NCBI GenBank assembly: GCA_022606135.1
Contig: JABYQN010000002.1
Span: forward strand, 2,170,001 to 2,234,000
Origin: Fomes fomentarius
Lineage: Eukaryota; Basidiomycota; Agaricomycetes; Polyporales; Polyporaceae
Direction: 5' to 3'
DNA length: 64,000 nt
Positions 56,959 to 64,000 of this stretch are shown here, piece after piece; the stretch's first letter is position 1, and each line of letters starts with the position of its first letter. The notes under the pieces are model-generated. The model saw nothing but the letters and a program-made list of their open reading frames with translations. It made no database searches and was not told where the DNA came from. A program made the translations under genes and the position numbers.

Positions 56959-59900
56959 TTAGAAACCAAACCAACCCTTCGCGGCCTGCTGCGCTGCAAG
57001 CTTCTTTGCCTAGAATGACGATAGGTGAAGTTGCACGACAACTCGCATGAACTAGCGCACCTGTGCAACCATGTTCTTACTTCCTTCTTCCAACGAGTTC
57101 ATGCTCTGTTGAAGATCTCCGAGCATCTCACTTTGTCGCGTGACATCAACTCGGAATGCTGTGTTTTGACTAACGAAGCAGACATACCCTCTCTCTGTCA
57201 AAGCAGTCCCGAGACGATTGTACAAATCACTAACGCCACTCGAGGCGCCAGCGGCTTGGGAAGAAAGCCCAATCGGAGTTGTGTCCGATATTCTCGCAGG
57301 CGGAGGCCGTGTTTTGGGTGTAGGCCGAGGCACCGGTCTGTTTGACCCAGCAACTGAACCATACCAGGGTCGTCAGCTATAGAACGAATGACCAAGAAAG
57401 TACTCACGCAGGGTATCGATCTGGTCTCCTGCGCTGGCCACGCTTAGCGACCCGAGGTATCCCAGTACGGAGCTCATCACAGATGGTGGTCCCAGTGATA
57501 CTGGCTGGGGCTGTGATGGGACAGTCCCACGTCCGTATGCGAGGTCGACGAGAGGATGTGCATACGGTCCTGCGCGACGCACATTGAAATGTGTGCGAAG
57601 CTCCGTGCTTGTGACGAGGCGAGAGGACGACCTCGAAGCTGTGGGGAGCGTGGTATGTGTGAGGAAGTCACCGCTATCCTCTGTTGCTGGTGGACTTCGT
57701 TGAACATGGTGAGCGCCGATGTGGAAGACGGAGTGGGGCTTGACTTACTCTGAGAACCCATCAGGCCTGACCTGCAAGGTGTGAATATGCTCCAAGTGTG
57801 GCAAAGAGTACACTAGGGCCAGCCCATGGCTCGTGTACGCAACGAGCGCATGTGAATCTAGTGACACAGACCCGTCATTCAACGTGACATCACGGGATAC
57901 TGTGCTTGAGTCACTCACCGAGTCTCCCGACGATCTCGACATGGAGCACCGTGCCGACTTTGCTGCCCCAGTCTACCTTCGCCACGCGTTCCCCATTAAC
58001 GTTGAGGACAGTCCGCACGCCCTTCGCTCCTGCAGACACCCAAAGGAATTGTCTCTCGCTAGTGCTGTGCTTGTCCGATGGCAAAACAGAGGCGAGTCCA
58101 TTCCGGTCAGCGCGGCACTGCTTGCCTGTCTTGGCGTCGAGGACGAATGAACCATTGGAGACGGGTTGCGACGAGCCGTCCACCACCACAGGATGCGCGG
58201 AGATCTTCCAGGTGCTTGGAGGCGCATATTCGAGCGTGTAGATGCTCGTCTGGCCAGAAGCGGTGGTGCCGAAGAGGCGCAATCGCACTTGTGGGTCTTC
58301 ACAGAACGATCCAGATTCAGCTGCCGAGAATGGTCGGAGTGGACAATCCAGACAGACCGACTCACCTGTCGCAAGTCCACAGCACACCCACGACAAGGTT
58401 TGGATAGGCTCGACTTCGGAGTGGCGGTTGAAAAAGCTCGACCCTTCCGGCCGGGTTTCGCTCCGCAGAATGATGCGGGGTACCCTCAGGTCAACGACCA
58501 ACAGCAGACCAGAGGTGCAAGCGACGGCGAGGAAGCCCACGTCCGACAGCACGCAGCTGCTGACTTGGCCCCGGCTCTTGTCCGGTTTGATAGCGAACGC
58601 CGGGCTGTAGCGTAGACCATTACGCACATGAAGATGTGAAAGAGAGACCATCTCTTTGTCTTCGAGGGTCCGTTGCCCAAAAGAGTTTGTGGTTTCGGGA
58701 ACATCGAGTCTGTGCAGAATGACTGCCCCACTGCGTAGCACAGTTAGGCATTCGAGAGACTCGGGTGCCAAATGGACTGCATCGATGTGCTGATTCGTTA
58801 GGTGTGGATCATACGCCGTATCATCTGCAAGGCCCAGTGACGGATCCAGGAGAATCGGGGCGAGCTCGATGGTCAGGCGAGGGATCGGTGAAGGGAAGCT
58901 TGTTGCGATTGGTGAATCTGGGCCAGTACTGTTGAGAAGCCGAGCAGCCAAGTCTAAAAAGTGGACAGATAGATCTCGGAGGTGCGTGACGAGGATACGA
59001 TGAGGTTGTTGCTGCCAAATGGGACATAAGTTCATTTATTGATCCACTTGGATAGTAGATCCAAGCTGACCTTCAAATACTTTACGTGTCCTTCTAGATC
59101 CTCTGCCCAGGCCAACCCACCTTTGGCTGGAAATGGCACCTCACCGCCGATAGGATCCAGCTGGTCTCTCACGAGAGTCTCGTGTGCATGCTTGTCGAGG
59201 TTGACGAGGTACTCCCCGAGCACACTCCAGAGGCAGGGTGGCAATCTGGCGGGACGCGGATCATCAGACATCGACATCGACTGCAGCGTCATCTCAAGTT
59301 CGTCTACAAGCCCATCGTCTGGCTCGAGCGGATCTCCCACCTGAGCAGGGACAGGTGCAGGAGCATTCATCTGTCCAGCAGGAGGATCTGGATGTTCGAC
59401 AAACGTCGGAGGAGGGAACTCGAATGCCTCACTGACCCGCGCATCAGGGGCATCCGACTCAGAGATGATCAGAATCGTACTCGGGTCGTACGTTCCGGCG
59501 AAGTGAGGGCTGTTCCTAGCGAAGAGCAAAAAGTCCTGCACCGTACCCGCGGCGTTGTACGTGTACGAGTCTTTCACCGAAAGTGAGGCGACGATTGCGG
59601 CCCGAATTTCCGGGACCAGCGTCGGGACGGCGGGCTGGCCCGAAGGCGAGGGGGGCGTTTGGGGTGCGGGAGGTCGCAAGGGAGGCAAGAGAAGAGTAGT
59701 CACACATGGTAGCGAATCGAGGGTGATTCCTCCGAGGGCCGTCAAGACTGTGTCCCCTCCTCGAGGGTCAGGGGAGTTGGGGAACCCGCTCCAGGTGAGC
59801 TTGAAGATCGGTTCGCGCGGGGGTTCCGGTGCGTGATCTTGGCGAGTGGACAGGATGGACTCCAGCTTGGCTGTATCGACAACACTAAGGTCCTCGTCAT

Positions 59901-61192
59901 TTGCACTGTCGACCGTTCGAAGGAGTAGAGGCGTATCCTCGTCTTCCAATGACCAGAAGCCAATGGTTCCATCAACGTAGCCTACTGCAAGCAGGTGGCC
60001 CGAAGGGTGGACAGCCAGTGCTGTGACTTGAAGCTGACGAGGAAGGAGGATATCCTATCATATGGACATCAGCAACATAAAAACGGACAAGGTGGAAACT
60101 CGCCTTGGAGTGATAGCCAGACCCGCCCGGAGCACCAGGTGAAAGTGTGAGCGAGAACGTTCTGACAGGTTTCTGCTCTTTCTGTTCGATGATAATGAGA
60201 CTCTTTACTGTGTGGAATAGAGCACTGGTCATACAAGATCAGAGAGTATGACACCACCTGTTCGTCCAGAGTTAACGGTGACTAATCAGGAGGAAGATAC
60301 GACTCACCTTCATATGCTACAAACAACAGGTTGAGATCTCGCGGATGGATGACAACGTCAATGACCATGTCACTGTCCAAGGGCCGGTTAGGACTTCTTT
60401 TCTATCAGTCAAACAGATAGCTTACAAAGGGGGTCCATCAGCTTTCGCCAGCGACCTTTCTTCGTGTATCTTCCACAGGTTTGGGATAACATACTGAGAA
60501 AGTCGAAGGCAGAGCAGGTCAAATGTTTTGATCCCTCCGTTGGCCAATGCGATGAACGCCTCCAAACAAGGATTAGATACCACTTAGACCACGGAGTTCA
60601 AAATGACCAACATGTGTATGAGAAGGCGATGTGACCAGTGCGCTGTCAACTACAGTCAAGTATGTTTCGGTGCATAAACGATATGTCGTACTTCACAGGT
60701 TGTCCGAGACCGGTGATTCTTTCGAGTGATGGTTTCCCTACAGTAGTGAGGTCCCATACATGTAACCGATTGTATTCATCTACATTCCTTAGTGAGCAGG
60801 TAAAATCGAAACACTGCACTGGCAGAACAAATCATACCGATGCACAACAGCTTGAATGCAGACGCCGCAAACTGTATAAATTTGATTCGTAGGCCAGGTG
60901 GATCATTTACCCGTAGTTCGCACTCTACGCCGGGAGAGCCATAGACATAGATTACCCCATGAGAAGTCCCTTTGTTCAATGGTATCAGCGCTTTGTGTCC
61001 AACCACTGCTACCCATTCTTCGCCAGGTAGGTACATACCGACTGCGAAGAGTCCAGACGTTGGCTCAGTCGCGACAGTGGTTATGTCCACATGATATTGA
61101 ACAGTTCTCAGCAAGCCTGCTTGCCAATCGACCGGGTTGGATATATCAAAAGATAAGTCGGGAAGGGACTTGATGGCATGTGAAGCGAACAT
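56959..61192 (-). CDS. SRO7: Lgl / Sro7 / tomosyn family exocytosis protein
   Basis: A double WD40-propeller protein that binds t-SNAREs and Rab GTPases to control vesicle fusion at the plasma membrane (family knowledge). The start MFASHAIKSLPDLSFD at 61192 is the first conserved piece. Propeller strands include HGVIYVYGSPGVECEL, DEYNRLHVWDLTT, LAVGYVDGTIGFWSLED, ALAVHPSGH, LTVLRSGAVILHRLD and FLAVACTSGLLLVVDLR. The large central exon (59949 to 59032) carries the Lgl-type insert with GTVQDFLLFARNSPHF. The C-terminal exons have VAYTSHGLALVYSLPHLEHIHTLQV, then a helical SNARE-like tail, LGDLQQSMNSLEEGSKNMV, and a final exon ending AKGWFGF at 56959. The product is about 1000 aa. Numerous short introns interrupt the 5' part. 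Confidence 0.9.
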
Positions 61193-61969
61193 AATGTGTG
61201 GTCGAGATCGGATCTGGATGATAAGGCTGGGAGCGTAGCCACTGGCAGGGTGACCTTGGGATACGGACTTGATATGCAACCTCAGCGAGGTGAACTGTTC
61301 AGTGACTAAGGGATGCTCAAGAGATGGAGGCGGATGCCTAGATTGGTTGTCGCAGTACTTAACTACTCGTGCTAAGCGAGATCTCCAAGCGTGGCGCGTG
61401 AGGACGCGCGGCGTCACAGACCGTCACACCACGACTCCAGTCACGGTTCCTCTCGTTCTCCATCTCACTCACCCCAAATCCCTAGCTATTACCCGATCGT
61501 AACATGTTTCGCTGAGCGAGCCATATTCCTGGTCTCTGGGTTTACACTACCTTCTCGCCGGTGTCGACGAAGACTAGATACATGACGCACAGGAACTATC
61601 TCTTGGGCATCATTCTCTTCCTGCTCAAGCTCATTTCTCCGGTGAATCGTGAGTGCCTTCCGCTGCCTCAGCATTTGTCATGTTCTTGGGGAATAATTCC
61701 GAGTACAATTCTAGAGCTCCGACAACCGAACCGCGATGTGATGCATGCCCGCTCTCTTGACCAGGTCCTGCTTAGCACATCGGACTTCGAATTTTGCTTG
61801 CGCATGACGGATGAACAGACGCTGGATCGGAATCCGACTCCGTTCCGAGATTGCCGGAATACGCAAGGGTGAACGCGGGGAAAGTAGCATGTATATATGA
61901 GCACCCGCTCTCGACCACCATCTCCCTTATTTCCTTCTCGGTATCCGGTAGCACAGCAGCAAATCCAAG
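61193..61969. promoter_or_regulatory. Divergent promoter region, SRO7-like / isocitrate lyase family
   Basis: About 780 nt. An ATG frame at 61582 (+) with a hydrophobic start (NYLLGIILFLLKLI) is probably chance, because it lacks any family resemblance. The 3' part carries the TATA box of the lyase gene. Confidence 0.45.
61891..61898 (+). promoter_or_regulatory. TATA box of the isocitrate lyase family gene
   Basis: GTATATAT at 61891-61898, about 75 nt before the ATG at 61970, followed by a pyrimidine-rich leader. It fits a regulated metabolic gene. Confidence 0.6.
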
Positions 61970-64000
61970 ATGATTCTACGGACGGCCTTTCGCACCTCAA
62001 CCCGCCGCTTCCTCCCCGTAGGCTCTCGCGCCATGAGCTCGCTGCCATCCCTCCCGCTCACGCCTCCGACGGAGGCCGAAGAACAAGCTGCGTTCGACGC
62101 ACGCGTTGCAGACATGGAGGCGTTTTTTAACCAGCACCGATTTGCGTCTATCAAGCGGCCGTACACTGCCGCGCAGGTCGCGTCCAAGCAGGGTTCGCTG
62201 CCAGTTCTCCCCCTTCCATCGACACTCCTCGCGAACAAGCTGTATGACCTCTTCGAGAACGCCGCTGCGGAAGGACGTCCAGTGCATACCATGGGCGCGA
62301 TTGACCCTGTGCAAATGACCCAGATGGCACTGCATCAGGAGGTCGTGTATGTTAGTGGGTGGGCATGCTCGAGTGTGTTGACGACGGGGAACAACGATGT
62401 TGGACCGGATCTTGGGTACGTTGCTGAGTGCTTGTTGTCCAGTTTCCTATGCTCACCCTAGTATCTGTGTGATAGTGACTATCCATACACGACTGTTCCA
62501 AACCAAGTACACCGAATATTCCGTGCACAGCAGCTTCATGACAAGAAGCATTATGACGAACGTATTAGCGCAAGCCCGGAGGGGCGTTCGAGGTTGTCAT
62601 ACATTGACTACCTGCGACCAATCATTGCGGATGCGGATATGGGGTGAATACCTTTGCGATGCATATACGCGACCTTTAATGGGCTGATTGAAGACGCATG
62701 CGCGCTGAATAGCCATGGTGGCCTTTCCACCGTTATGAAGCTCGTCAAGTTGTTCGCAGAGTCGGTGAGTTTTACTGTTTAGCTTACACGTACAACATTT
62801 TACGACAGTACCTCTAGGGCGCATCCGCGATCCACCTAGAAGACCAGCTCGTCGGAGGCAAGAAGTGCGGCCACCTCGCGGGCAAAGTCCTCGTACCAGC
62901 CTCAGCACACGTCTCGCGTCTCATCGCGGCGCGCTTCCAGCTCGACCTCCTGAAGTCGACCATGCTGCTCATTGCGCGCACAGATGCCGAGTCCGCGAAG
63001 CTCCTGTCGAGCACCGTCGACACCCTTGATCATGAGTTCATCAAGGGCGTCTCTGCGCCTGACCGTGCGCTCGCGGAGGTCATCGCGGCTGCTGAGGCCC
63101 AGGGCAAGAGCGGAGCCGAGATTGATAGGATTGAGGCGGAGTGGCTTGCGAGGAACCCTCTTTGCACGTTCGCCCAAGGTGTGTGATATGTCGAATGCAG
63201 AGAATGGTGGATACTGACGTGCCCTGTGTCGCACAGCGTTTGAGAAGGCACTAGAGAAGTCAGGTATCTCGGACAAGGAGGGTACTCTCAAGACTTTCCG
63301 TGAGGCCTCAGACGGCAAGTCGAACGCGGACGCACGCGACATCGCGAAGGATATCCTCGGCGAACCCATCTTCTGGGACTGGGACTGTACGTATGTCGTT
63401 CGTCTCGTGCGCGTATGACTAATAGTCTGCGTCCAGTGCCGAAGACACGGGAGGGCTACTACCACTACACTGGTGGTGTCGAGGCCGCCATCAAGCGCGA
63501 GCTCGCGTTCGCGCCTTACGCTGATATGATCTGGCTTGAGACCAAGCTTCCCGACCTGCAGCAGGCGCGCTACTTCTCGCGCAAGATCCGGGAGAAGTAC
63601 CCTGGCAAGTGGGTATCTGATAGTTGGCACTGTTCTCCAATCAACATGAAATTGACGCTACTCGCACTACAGATGGTTCGTGTACAACCTGAGCCCGAGC
63701 TTCAACTGGAGTGCGCAAGGCTTTTCGGATGGGGATCTTAAGAACTTCATTTGGGACCTCGGGAAGGAGGGGTGAGTGATGCCACCTCTTCGGAGTCTGC
63801 ATCTATGTGTATGCTAACTTGATGTCCCTAGCTTCGTCCTCCAATTGATCTCGTTAGCTGGTCTGCACCTGAACGCAGTGACCGCCGCGGAGCTCGCTGC
63901 AAAGTTCAAGACTGACGGCATGCTCGCATACGTCAACTTGATCCAGAAGAAAGAGAAGGAAATTGGATGCGACGTCCTGACACATCAGAAGTGGTGCGTT
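61970..64000 (+). CDS. ICL2: Isocitrate lyase family, probably mitochondrial 2-methylisocitrate lyase (5' part)
   Basis: Cleaves 2-methylisocitrate to pyruvate and succinate (propionate catabolism) or isocitrate to glyoxylate and succinate. [18 protein letters not shown] is a mitochondrial presequence, favouring the methylisocitrate enzyme. Further motifs are [42 protein letters not shown] and [18 protein letters not shown]. The catalytic cysteine loop [13 protein letters not shown] is intact, as are [31 protein letters not shown] and [24 protein letters not shown] is followed by DVLTHQKW, after which the GTGCGT at the window end is an intron donor. The C-terminus lies outside the window. Two tight introns flank the GHGG element. 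The canonical DTGHGG reads DMGHGG here. A cytosolic-type isocitrate lyase remains possible. Confidence 0.9.

Noticed and set aside
61582..61872. ATG frame with a hydrophobic N-terminus between the SRO7-like and isocitrate lyase family genes
   Set aside because: After the hydrophobic start there is no domain or conserved pattern, and it lies in the divergent promoter region.

Overview
The window looks like nuclear DNA of a filamentous basidiomycete, most likely a mushroom-forming Agaricomycete. The evidence is many spliceosomal introns of about 50-60 nt with GT-AG ends, GC-rich coding exons, very short intergenic gaps, and gene families typical of that group: a Con-6 protein, a secreted RNase T2, a Thr-rich wall-type protein and a decayed F-box family. 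I see no rRNA, tRNA, CRISPR array or intact transposon. Gene spans below run from start codon to stop codon and include introns. Splice sites were read by eye, so small exon errors are possible.

Layout, 0-13.4 kb: GOS1 (Golgi SNARE, +), a TatD-family metallohydrolase like scn1 (-), a small conserved unknown protein (-), TRM5 (tRNA m1G37 methyltransferase, +), a Ca2+-regulated mitochondrial aspartate/glutamate carrier (+) and a secreted Thr-rich repeat protein (+). A 4.7 kb stretch without a recognisable gene follows (13.4-18.0 kb).

18-33 kb: a TRP14-type thioredoxin-like protein (+), an amidase (+), a GNAT acetyltransferase (+), a MOCS1-type molybdenum cofactor gene carrying MoaA and MoaC modules (-), a type II membrane protein that looks like a glycosyltransferase (-), and a NIPSNAP protein (+). 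Two gaps of about 2 kb here (21.1-23.1 and 24.3-26.3 kb) stay unexplained.

33-50 kb: a forkhead transcription factor with a very long His/Pro-rich tail (+), UTP13 of the small-subunit processome (+), a DUF89/ARMT1-type phosphatase with an upstream ORF (-), a Con-6 protein (-), two tandem F-box pseudogenes (+), and a secreted RNase T2 (-).

51-64 kb: an MSC7-type membrane aldehyde dehydrogenase (-), a RING-H2 E3 ligase of the RNF115/126 type (+), a mitochondrial NTF2-like protein (+), an Lgl/Sro7/tomosyn exocytosis protein (-), and the 5' part of an isocitrate lyase family gene, probably mitochondrial 2-methylisocitrate lyase (+), cut by the window end.

Most genes are unrelated housekeeping neighbours; no secondary-metabolite cluster is visible. 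Several pairs are divergent over 260-780 bp and probably share promoters. The most interesting single feature is the MOCS1-like locus. There the MoaA stop codon overlaps a plausible 5' splice site, and splicing would fuse MoaA in frame to MoaC, so one gene could make both a free MoaA and a fusion.
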